The notes under the pieces were generated by a model that was given only the letters and a program-made list of their open reading frames with translations, was not told the DNA's origin and did not search any database. A stretch of 64,000 nucleotides of DNA from Dillenia suffruticosa (Eukaryota; Streptophyta; Magnoliopsida; Dilleniales; Dilleniaceae), in assembly GCA_033439265.1 (NCBI GenBank), contig JAVTVX010000024.1, forward strand, positions 19,824,501 to 19,888,500, read 5' to 3'. The translations under genes were made by a program, and so were the position numbers. How positions within the stretch are numbered: position 1 is the stretch's first letter; each line of letters begins with the position of its first letter. Below are positions 26,214 to 35,600 of this stretch, one piece after another.

Positions 26214-27325
26214 TTAGTTACTTGGCAGCATTAACTTGCATGTACCAATCCCATTCACAACCACAAATGCTCCGTTCCCCATGCACAGCCTCCTCGCTTG
26301 GGGACTCAATCGGCGAAACTCTACATATGCGCTCATATCTCGAACTACATGGTCCGTGGCTCCTGAGTCTACAATCCACAAAGGAGAAGAGTTAGTAAGC
26401 ATCATAGTGGATGAAACATAACTCACACCATATAAAGAAGAAGAACATACCTTTCGCTCGCCACACTCGCTAGCAAAATGTCCAGATTTGCCACAAACGT
26501 AGTATTGGACTATGCTCTTGTCGAGCACATTCTTCTTGTGTTTCTGCCCTCTGACGTCGGTCTTCACTGATAGCTTCCTCTTAGTCTGGCTAGGTTTCTT
26601 GTCATGCTTGCACCATTTACGCTTGACGCCCTTGGAGCTCTTACTCAACTCCGCCACATAGGTATGACCGGAAACCGACCTAGCCACCTCCTGGCGCTCA
26701 TCCTCGAGCTCACAATGCCTACGCACGTCCATGAAAGTATGAATACTCTCAGTGTACATGAGATAGGTCTTCACCATAGTCCAAGAGTCAGGCAAGGACC
26801 GGATCACTTCCAGTACTTGAAGCTCATTAGACATCGGCTCCCCCATGTTCTTTAGAGAAGCGATCATACTCGACATATGCATCAAATACTGCTTCATAGT
26901 ATGATCGGATCTCTTCTTATAGGTGATGAACCTATAGATCAGTATCCTCAGCTAGGAGCTGACCGGGAGCCAAGGTGCTCTTTTAGAGCACTCCAAACCA
27001 ATATGACAGTAGGATACAGCTCGTACACCGGAATCAGATCATCGTGCATGCTGTTAAGGAGGATAACCCTAACTTGGCCATCTTTCTTCTTCCATGCACG
27101 ATACGCATTCTCATCCAGTTTCGCCTGAGGCGTATTACCCACCCCGGGGTCTGTCATCTCGTGTAGTAGAACCTCCGCTAGGTCATACTCCTCGAAGACA
27201 AATTGAACTTTACGGTGTAAAATCTCATAATTATCACTATTCAACTTGTCTTCCTTAACGAGATCAAGTATGATACTTTTTGTCGCAACCATTGTCACTG
27301 TCATACAGAAAGAAAGAGACGTCAA
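26214..27325 (-). pseudogene. copia 1 gag and protease
   Basis: Gag starts at an ATG near 27292 (MVATKSIILDL) or 33 bases earlier, and runs to 26948, where a stop and frame change interrupt it. The second frame (26214-26897) carries the rest of gag, a zinc knuckle in which the first Cys is Tyr (YYVCGKSGHFASEC), and the protease active site DSGATDH. Gag forms the particle; the protease cuts the polyprotein. Confidence 0.85.
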
Positions 27326-27329
27326 TGAC

Positions 27330-28559
27330 TAATAATACTTATTCTCACAATTTCGTTACGAATTAACAATCCAAAATGATTCGAGTATTGACCCCAAAGT
27401 GAGCGTATGAGTCAACAAACACCATACACTACAACCCGGGATCTCATTTCACCATTCGGACTTTAATTCGTTGCACAAAATCCTACAAATAGTCACAAAT
27501 ATGCACATAGGACCCAAAAAAAATTGAAAAAAAAAATTCAATTTTGGACGACCTAACGCACCGCTGGGGTCCTCACGCACTGCCGTGCTCTGGCAGCGCG
27601 TCTGCAGGCCCTGTCACATACCTCCACGCGCCGGCAGGAGCCTGGCTCAAGTGCCAGACGCGCGGTGCGCCCTTCAAGCGCTGCCACGTGCCTGGCGCGG
27701 CTCAGCTCACGCGCGCCCAGTCGTGGCGCGCATCTCACGCTCTCTCATGCGCGGAGCCGAGTCAGCCAGGTCGGTAACCGGGTCGGTCAATAGGTCATGT
27801 TCGACTTGACTTGCAATAAACGGGGTTGGGGTCCGACCCGACACGTGTCGGGTTCATGGGTCGGATCTTGACCCGCGTCGACCCGCTCCAACCCGATCCG
27901 ATCCCAAATCGGCTCACGCGCCTTGCTCGCACGTGAGGTCCACGCTCCTGCTGGACGTGCTTCTGCATGCGTGTCTTGCACGCGCCCGCGGGTCTAGACC
28001 TCTTCTTTCTTACCTGACAGGTCTGCAACCGCGTTTTTCGACCCAGTTCTCCGAAAACCCATTTCCGGCTAATTTTTTTCGACAATTTCTGTCGGAAAAT
28101 ATATTTGGATTTCCCAAAAATATTCTAAACTCATTTTGTGAAAGATTCAAGCCCTAAACATGACGAATCATATATCCAAGTTCTGACCTTCCGCGGCCTA
28201 GCCGGAAAACCTAGTTTCCGGCAACCACTCAATGCCAAATGCATGTCAAATCGTAGATCAATATACATGGAACACAAATATGTCATTTATTTAGATAAAA
28301 AATCTCTCTACATGGATAGATCTAGGTTTTTAAGTTTTGGGCACCGTTACGGCCGAAAACTTTAATTTTAATTTTCACGGCTAAAACGTACTCCAAAAAT
28401 TTAGAAAAAAATATATTTAAAACCTACGTGACATTGGTAACGTCATGGTATATTCAGATTCACGAAACTCATCTGTGATCCGAAACCCCTTTTTTTGCAA
28501 CCCCATATTTTTTTATACCCGAAAATATTTCGAAAATTATCTAATAAATCTAATCCTAC
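27330..28559 (-). other. copia 1 long GC-rich leader
   Basis: About 1.2 kb lies between primer site and gag. Its middle (27540-28010) is strikingly GC-rich in an AT-rich window, with repeated GACCCG/CGGGTC and GCGCG words, and has open frames on both strands that code nothing recognisable. Copia 4 has a shorter, decayed version at the same place (shared GTGCCAGACGC), so the leader belongs to the family and is not a chance insertion. It could fold strongly and act in packaging or translation; that is inference. Confidence 0.7.
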
Positions 28560-28571
28560 GCTCTGATACCA
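28560..28571 (-). promoter_or_regulatory. copia 1 primer binding site
   Basis: On the minus strand it reads TGGTATCAGAGC, the standard plant copia site complementary to the 3' end of initiator tRNA-Met, one base inside the LTR. Confidence 0.9.
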
Positions 28572-28572
28572 A

Positions 28573-29013
28573 TATTGGATTTATATGCACATACACATGC
28601 AGAAGCGTACGAAATTTTCGGAATCATAAAGGATTAGGGTTTTTGGGCATACCTCAAAGAGTAGATCCAAAAATCCAGGGAACCACGAATCTCTATCAAA
28701 CGATCTCGTCGTCGGGGTGATAACCACGAAACTCGAGCTATCACCGCAATACTACAACACCGCAATCGAAATCTGGTAACACAAATTCTCTACACAAAAT
28801 TTTCTCCCTCTCTCAATCGTGCCTCTACACAATTGTTTTGTGCAAAAGAAATGGTAGTAATCCCTAGGGTTTGCCTTAGTTTCCATATATCTCCGTCACC
28901 ACACATGGTTGGGAATTCAAATTCCATCAGTTACCATTTGTGAATATGGAAAGTGGAAAAATTTCCATTTTCCAAACATAGAAAGATGTCTAACGTGGGC
29001 ATTAATTCCTTCA
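28573..29013 (-). repeat. copia 1 right (5') LTR
   Basis: 441 bp, inner end TA instead of TG. Copia 1 transcription would start here and read leftward. Confidence 0.95.
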
Positions 29014-29512
29014 ATATGGGTCTTCACGTTCTTCAACTTCTTACTCCTCACAAAAACCCCAGCTATAAAAATGGCAGATAGTCTTTCTGGAGTACGCCCA
29101 GAATACCCTTTTGGGCCGTCAATCAAAATCACATCCCTGTAAAAATTGTGTGACCCCTGAAATTGAGGGCCCTCCAGAGATGGGTTTCGTGGGTCAAGCC
29201 AAAAATGAGAATGTTCAAAGAAAATTGGTAAGATCTGAGAACACTTGCAATGGTGTTGAGCTCCATAGAGGTCATGTGGGTGTTGTTGTCTAAGATAGTA
29301 TAGTGGAGGAGGGCATAGGAGATGGGCTTTGGGAGATCGTTGTTGTGGGTGGTGGCGGCGGAAGAAGACAGAGAGAGGACTTTTGAAGGAGTTAGAGAGA
29401 GAAAGAGAGCGAATGTGAAGAAGGAGATGAAGAAGAAAAAGAAGAGACAATGGTATAGGGTGTAGGATGGTTTGTGAAGCACTATGAGCTTTGTGCCATT
29501 TGTTGTCTTCAT
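29014..29512 (-). pseudogene. IRX15-like (DUF579) gene fragment, 5' part
   Basis: The IRX15/IRX15-L family (DUF579) acts in the Golgi in secondary-wall xylan formation; related DUF579 members methylate glucuronic acid on xylan. From an ATG at 29512 the minus strand encodes a hydrophobic signal-anchor (LFFFFFISFFTFALFLSL), then LPKPISYALLHYT, HMTS, ELNTIASVLR and LIFGLTHETHLWRALN, which match the N-terminal half of this family. After RGHTIF the frame breaks and resumes with DVILIDGPKG and AIFIAGVFVRSKK, so the segment between is deleted (roughly 70 residues by memory of the family). The fragment ends at the copia target duplication. LIFGLTHETLLW favours IRX15-like over GXM-type members. Broken, so not functional. 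Confidence 0.8.
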
Positions 29513-29649
29513 TTTTTTGACTTTGTACGTATGTGTGTTTTCTTACACTCTATGTCCTTCTCTCAAGGCTAGGGTCGTGTAGTGTGTGTGTGAGAGAGAG
29601 AGAGGAACTGCACAAGAGATTGAGGAGAGAGAGAGAGAGAGGATGGGTT
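29513..29649. other. GA-rich leader of the captured IRX15-like fragment
   Basis: Directly upstream of the fragment's ATG (minus strand) are CT-rich runs typical of plant 5' leaders, partly (GA)n on the plus strand. It may be the captured gene's own leader or the inner end of the transposon arm. Confidence 0.4.
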
Positions 29650-30068
29650 TGGAATTGGGAGAGGAGAGAGTATGGGGAGGGAAGGAGAGAGAGAGTGTTT
29701 TTTCTTTTTTCCAATAAGAGAGATGATGGAGAGAAAAGGAAGGGGAGGAAAGAGAAGATGAAAGTTTTTAATTTAATAGATTTCAAATTTAATTTCTTCA
29801 TAAATAATTTTTCAATTTTTTATTATTTTTTAGTAGTTTTAAAAAAAATTGAATTTTATTAATTTAGGTGACACGTCAACAATTCATGACACACGACATT
29901 CACATAATCTGTCACGTTGAGGCTGCTCAACACAAAACGGCCAGTTAGGTGTCATTACTAATGAAAGGACTAACAAATTACGGTTTTTAACCGTTGCGTT
30001 TTGAAGTTTAAAAATCAATTTATGAATTTAGAGTAAAGTTTAAGAACTTGACATATAATTATTTAACA
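29650..30068 (-). repeat. right terminal inverted repeat of the MULE-like element
   Basis: Reverse-complemented it follows the left arm: ATATGTCAAGTTC, AACGGTTAAAAACCG, CACCTAACTGGCCG, GACAGATTATGTGAATGTC, GACGTGTCA, then the CT-rich block with CTCTCTTATTGGAAAAAAG. By eye about one base in six differs, so the element is not young. Confidence 0.75.
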
Positions 30069-30075
30069 TTAATTA

Positions 30076-31380
30076 TTGCTAAAATAGGGAAGAGAAGAAT
30101 GAGGCAAAAAAATGCAAATCATGTGCTCAATTTGGAAGTTACATTCCATTTCGTGAAAAATCAAGGGATATGGACTCTTAACATGGTCTACCTAGAAGCA
30201 CATTTAAGAGTATTTCAAAACTATATTGTTTGATTATTGGCTCATTAATTGCCAAAGTCTTTTGCTGGGGCTTAATAATGATTGCCTTTTCAGATGTTCA
30301 AAGTGATTCAAAAGCAGAATTGGGGCTTAATAATCTTGATATTTTTAGGTTTATTTCTGACGGTTTTAGTTCTTGCATTCGACATTGTAGATTCCGATGC
30401 TACTGTAAAACTTGGATCAGATCTCTTTGGAAACAATGCCATGACAAGGCCAAGGTGCTTAAACTGACAATGCGTTTAGTACCAACGATCCTGGATGTCT
30501 TTTCTCCGTTCTAGGAAAAAATATTTTACAAAACTTTAATTTTTAATTTTTTTATTTTTTTTTTACGCGGCCGCGACTATACATAACGAGTTATTCTTTC
30601 TCCTTTTATTAAAAATTCTCTTTATTTATTTTTTCTTTTTTTAGTGATATTGTTACTTTTCTTTAGCTCATGCTATTGTTCTCTTTGGCATTTGCACAAT
30701 GCTCACACAAATCTTACTTAAGACTCGGCTTTCCTCTAAGTTTCTATTTCTTCCTTGTTATGCAGGTGGCATAACTCTGAGTCCGTGGTACCCATGGATT
30801 TTCAAATTCCAATTTAGAGTTAGGCTCGGGGTTTGCCCTTTCTATACTGGCTTCACCAAGTGCTTAAAGATGGAAATTAATTCGAATCACACAATTTTGG
30901 GTGATTTTGAGAACCAAAACTAAAAACGTCATCGTTTTTTGCTCTTTGGACAGGTTATGGCTCTTGGCAAGTCATGTTTGTCGTCTTTGGGATAGCATGA
31001 ATGCTGCTAAGAATGGCACCAGTTGATATTGTTATAGTATTGTGAATTGTTAAAATTTTAAAATTTTGGATCTGAACACTCATTGGTCGATGGTTGGGTA
31101 TGTTTATGATAAGGAGTTCAATATGTTTATTATGACCCTAAGCAATATTTGTTATCCTTACTCACCTTTTTCTCCTCAATCAACGCACACATCTTTTATT
31201 TTTAAATATAGCAGAGATAGGTCCTCATACGCACCAAAACGGAATCAACGTAGCAATAAGTCACAGATGACTGCCAAGCAAATGCAGTGCACAACTAATG
31301 CATTAACTATAAAAAAAAAAATTGTTTACATGCGGTATAATCGTATATGACTTGCTTTGAAAGTTTCTTTTTTTATTTAT
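30076..31380. other. gene-free stretch between the MULE-like element and LINE remains
   Basis: A plus-strand frame at 30282-30467 has a hydrophobic part (IILIFLGLFLTVLVLAFDIVDSD) followed by LFGNNAMTRPR, which looks coding-like, but no family can be named and no splice-linked partner is visible. It may be a relic exon. Confidence 0.35.
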
Positions 31381-31990
31381 ATTTACGGTCTTATAACAAC
31401 GATAACAACAACAAATTTAATTTTAATATTTAGAATCGATCAATTGATAAATAAATTTGACAAATATAATAATAAATAAATAAATCTCTAAAATAACTTA
31501 GTTTAATTTGTACGAATTCTTTTACGTCACTCATTTCTATCTAAAATTATCTTCTTGTTTAAATCTTCAACTATCATATCTTTAAAAATAATTTACATTC
31601 AAGTTTTCAGCAATCCATTTCTATATTTTACCGGATTCCATATATTTAAATTCTTTATTCTCTTACCCAATGTATCTTTGGGTTTTTTTTTTACAGATAT
31701 CCGAATCGTTTCAGATGATACTCTCGTATCTTATCAACAATTGAACTAACTCCAACTTGTTACACATCTCTTTATTTCTAATTCTATCTATTCGTTTTGT
31801 GACATATCTACCAAAATATTTTCATTTCTGATACAACAATTTTTTGTTTTTGTTGTTATTTAATAGCTCAACACTTAATATCATATAATAATATTGGTCT
31901 AACCATAGTTTTGTAGAACTTTTCTTTTAAATACAGTGGTATCGTACGATCGTAAAAAATTCCGAATGCTTTTCTCTATTTCATTCAATT
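31380..31990 (-). mobile_element. decayed RTE-type LINE 3' end
   Basis: The stretch begins with ACAACGATAACAACAACAA and goes on through ATTCTTTTACGTCACTCATTT and CTATCTAAAATTATCTTC. This order resembles the common 3' part of plant RTE LINEs, which start with an ACAACAACAA tail and run through a TTTTACGCCATTC-like phrase. No coding frame survives. Recognised from memory of the family only. Confidence 0.45.
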
Positions 31991-31999
31991 CGTTTGAAT

Positions 32000-32573
32000 C
32001 CTATAATTCATATCTTTATATATATATTGTCATCATTTTGAATAATAAAATCTATATATTTAAATCATTCATTTTTAATTATATTTTATCCATATAATTC
32101 AATAGTTTTTTCATCAATATAATAATTTTTTATTAAAATAAAATATATTTTATAAAATTTCAAAAACTAGAAATTCAACCCCTCTAATTTGAAGAGAACA
32201 ATGATTAATTATTCTCCGACCAGATAAACGTATCATTGGTTGTCTCCACGCATGTCCATATATTACTTGAACATGTGATTTTTTATTTTTTATTTTTTGA
32301 GACGGAGTAAATCATAAAAACAAATTGCCGTTGGTGTAAGTTGTTGAAAAAGTGTACCAAACCCGACTTTCAACCTGTTCTGAAACTCACGAGGGGCAAT
32401 TTGCAAGATCATTGAATCACATGGGCAATCTTTCAATTTTACAAATTTCAAGGGCTTATTTGCAGTTCTCCCAAATGACCTTTTTTCAGGTTTAGTTAAA
32501 TTATTTTCCTTCTGGAATCCAGACCCAGACGCGGACACCCGAGGTAAAGTGAGAAAGAGCAGAAAAATCTTTG
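32000..32573 (+). promoter_or_regulatory. upstream region and 5' leader of the HERPUD-like gene
   Basis: The last 60-100 bases before the ATG are less AT-rich and GA-rich (GTAAAGTGAGAAAGAGC), fitting a 5' leader. No TATA box at a typical distance stands out, so the transcription start cannot be placed. Confidence 0.4.
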
Positions 32574-32645
32574 ATGGCGGAAGTCTCCGAATCGCCGACG
32601 ACCTCGACTGAAAAACCTTCCGAGGAGCCTCTCAGGCAGCCACAG
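32574..32645 (+). CDS. HERPUD-like gene, exon 1
   Basis: 24 codons from ATGGCGGAAGTC, Ser/Thr/Glu/Pro-rich, ending CCACAG before donor GTACCA. The next intron is only 84 bases (phase 0). Confidence 0.85.
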
Positions 32646-35600
32646 GTACCAATCACCCTTCCCGATTCCGATTCTTCTTTTCTCAATTACACGACAATCT
32701 GAACCTAGGGTTTGTACCTTTTGATGTAGGTTCCTGGAATTGGTGATGTGAATGTGTTAGGTATGATTTACCCTGGATTAGTGGGTTTGCAGAATCAGGA
32801 GCACAGGAATGGAGGAGCAGGCATTTATGCTGTTCCTGTTATTCCATTCATGGGCTCATATACTGGCCTTCCCTCCAATACCCTTATTCCTCTTACTTAT
32901 AATGTACCCACGTAAGTGTCTGCAACCAAATTTCTCTTATTCTTTTATATTTTTTTGATACGAAGTTATGATTTTCTTATTCAGATTATGTATGTATGTG
33001 GTCCTATGCGGTTTTATCAGATGAAGAAAGTCATAGAATCCTTTTTGCTGCTCTTAGTTGTTTAGAGATGAATTTTGGTGGAGTTGATCCTAAATTTAAG
33101 CGATTTCTGCCTTATACAAGGATCTTCAAAGTATTTGTAATCATTCAGGGTATTATATTTGTGTATGGTGGCTTTCTTGGGTTATATTCTTCAAGTTCTT
33201 GCTTTTTATCTGCAGATACCACAAAACAAATTTAATGAACATTTAGAGTAAGTATGCACTATGGACTGGGTATCTCCCTCAATGACCCATTTGTATTGCC
33301 TTTTTAGTTTGAGCTAACATTGTTCTCAAAGATATCTATTGATGATTTGGAAATTGTGAAATAACTAATATTATAAACCAAATGGATTAAGATTAAATTA
33401 GGATAACTGCAACAGATGTGTTAAGCAGTTCAATTTTAGTTTTATCACTTGTTGCTGATCAAATAAAGTCGGTTGAACCATGTATTCAAATAGATCAGAA
33501 CCAGTGAACTGTAGCAATGTCATAAATGAGTTTCCTACCCCTTCAGGTCCTTAAAAGGGTTAAGGCTTATTTTGTTAAAGCCTAACACTGTTGCTTTTGT
33601 ATATGCAAAAATTTGGTTAAAACTTAAAACAAAAAGTCATTTCTAAACGATACAAATTTGAAAAAACTTTATAAAAGATCATATAACTTCATCTGTAAAA
33701 GCTTATTTTTTTAAAAAGAAAAAATTGATTTTTAAAGACTATCTTTTATTTATTCGTTTGAGAAAATATGTTCGCTAAGTGAAGAGAATTTTTTGTGGTT
33801 TGAAGAGGATGGTGCATCTTACAAATGAGGATGCAAAAAAGGATCATTTTGTTCCTTTAAAGGACAAATGTTCTAGAATGGAGGGTACAATATTTCATCA
33901 TCAATATGTGCAGAGGTGGCTGCTGTAAGAGATTGGGAAAGAGGGTTGCATATTATTTGATTGGAGGCAGCATTGAGATATGTGCATGTTTGTGGGGGTA
34001 GCTGCAGTGGTATTGAGGTATTGTTTTGCTAGAATTGTGTAGCATAGCATTTGAGAGTAAGAGAGTTTGGGTAGACTATGATTGGGTTTTTGTGTTGGTA
34101 TAAAAGTAATTATCATTAGGTTTTGTTGATTGTTAAAGAAGTGTTTTGGTTGCCTTCCATGGGCATGGGGGTTATCTAGCTAAACCATCTAATTTTTGTG
34201 TTTGTGTCTTTGCTAGATTTATTTTCCGTTGTGTGTTCTAATATTGGTGGGGTAACTTTTCTTTTTCCCAAAAGCTCTTACAAGACTGGGAAGGGCCACA
34301 ATCTTTTGAAAATTTTAAAGAGCCAAAGGGGCATGGTCTGCTTGCCTTATCTCTTTACTCGTTCCTAAAAGGTGGCACATTGGTTTTTCTATGGGTAATG
34401 AGTGACAAAATAAAAGAGAATTTCTGAAAAAATATTCTGTTCATTTCACTAAGAGAATTATAATATATAGACATCAAGAATTATCAAATTCCTTAATCCT
34501 AGGGTCTAATATAGTAAGCATAATCAGATCCCTTAGTTCTAGGCCTATTGTAAGAAAAATTACAGCAATAATTACAAGAATATGTACAACAATAATGAAA
34601 ATCTTTAGAGAGATGATCAAGGGATATACAGCTGTAACAAAACTAAATAAGGAAAGAAAAATATATTGACAAAACAAAATAAGGAAAAAAGAATATATTG
34701 ACATCCCCCCTCAAATTGATACGGGTAAGTCGAGCGGTATCAATTTGCTACTGAGAAACTTGTGTCGTTGGCGTGTCAAAACTTTTGTAAAGACATCAAC
34801 TATTTGAAGATCAGTAGTAAGATGAGGAAGAGTGATAACGCCTCGAGTGAAGGTCTCCCTGTAATGACAATCCGCCTCTATGTGCTTTGTGCGTTCATGA
34901 TATACTAGATTCGCAACTATTTAAATGGCACTAGTATTATCACCATGAAGTGGAGTCGGATCTGTCGGAGGAAATCCAAGTTCGGAAAGAAAACCACGTA
35001 ATCACACAATTTCAGAACAAACTGTAGACATGGCTCTATACTCAGCCTACGTGGAAGATTTAGAGACAAAATTTTGCTTCTTACACTTCCAAGAAATCAA
35101 GGCATCTCCAAGAAAGATGCACCACCTTGCTGTAGACTTCCTAGTATTCGGGCAACCAGCCCAATATGCATCACTATATGCAGTCAAATGAAAAGCATAT
35201 TTTGTAGGAAAAAACAACCCACGAGTAGGTGACCAATTAAGTATCGAATAATGCGATGAGCAGCAAGATGAAGATGTCGAGGTGATTGCATAAATTTGCT
35301 GACTATATGGATAGCATATGAGATATCGGGTCTTGTAATTGTTAGGTAGATAAGACTACCAACAAGTTGCCTATATAAAAAAGGATCAGGCAAAAGCTTG
35401 CCTTCATCTTTTTGATATTTCACATTCACCTCCATTGACGTATCAACTGCAGTAGTATCCTTTAAACCAGTTAACTCAATGAGATTTTGGATATATTTAT
35501 GTTGATTTAAAAACAAACCATGATCTTGAGAGTGAACTTCCGGCCCCAAAAAATATGTGAGGTGCTCAAGCTCTTTCATTTTAAATGTACTATGCAACAT

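Larger units (their letters stand above)
21753..29013 (-). mobile_element. copia 1: full-length Ty1/copia retrotransposon, nested, inactive
   Basis: LTRs begin TGTTGGATTT (left) or TATTGGATTT (right) and end in TTCA. The 5-bp target duplication is ATATG at 21748-21752 and 29014-29018. On the minus strand the order is 5' LTR, tRNA-Met-type primer site, GC-rich leader, gag, protease, integrase, reverse transcriptase, RNase H, non-coding 3' region, purine tract, 3' LTR. This domain order defines Ty1/copia. Frameshifts and stops separate the domains, and the gag knuckle lacks one Cys. The LTRs differ at roughly one base in ten by eye, so the insertion is old. It landed inside the captured IRX15-like fragment. 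Confidence 0.95.
20640..30068. mobile_element. Mutator-like (Pack-MULE-type) transposon with captured gene fragment, split by copia 1
   Basis: Two long inverted arms face each other: CATATCAAGTTCCTAAACTT on the left and, reverse-complemented, ATATGTCAAGTTCTTAAACTT on the right, both continuing through AACGGTT, GTTAGTCCTT-type and CCTAACTGGC words into a CT-rich tract. Between them lie pieces of a plant DUF579 gene and no transposase. Long terminal inverted repeats around host gene pieces are the hallmark of Pack-MULEs; the MULE label is inferred from this, because no transposase is seen. The expected 9-bp target duplication is not clear; TTAATTA occurs just outside both ends (20633-20639 and 30069-30075). 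Without the nested 7.3-kb copia element the transposon would be about 2.2 kb. Confidence 0.65.

Noticed and set aside
27553..28157. Several overlapping open frames on both strands in the GC-rich block
   Set aside because: Long frames are expected where GC content is high; they have no domain, lie in a retroelement leader and are not kept in copia 4.
29533..29862. Open frames on both strands rich in Arg/Glu or Ser/Leu
   Set aside because: Product of the GA/CT-rich transposon arm and leader.
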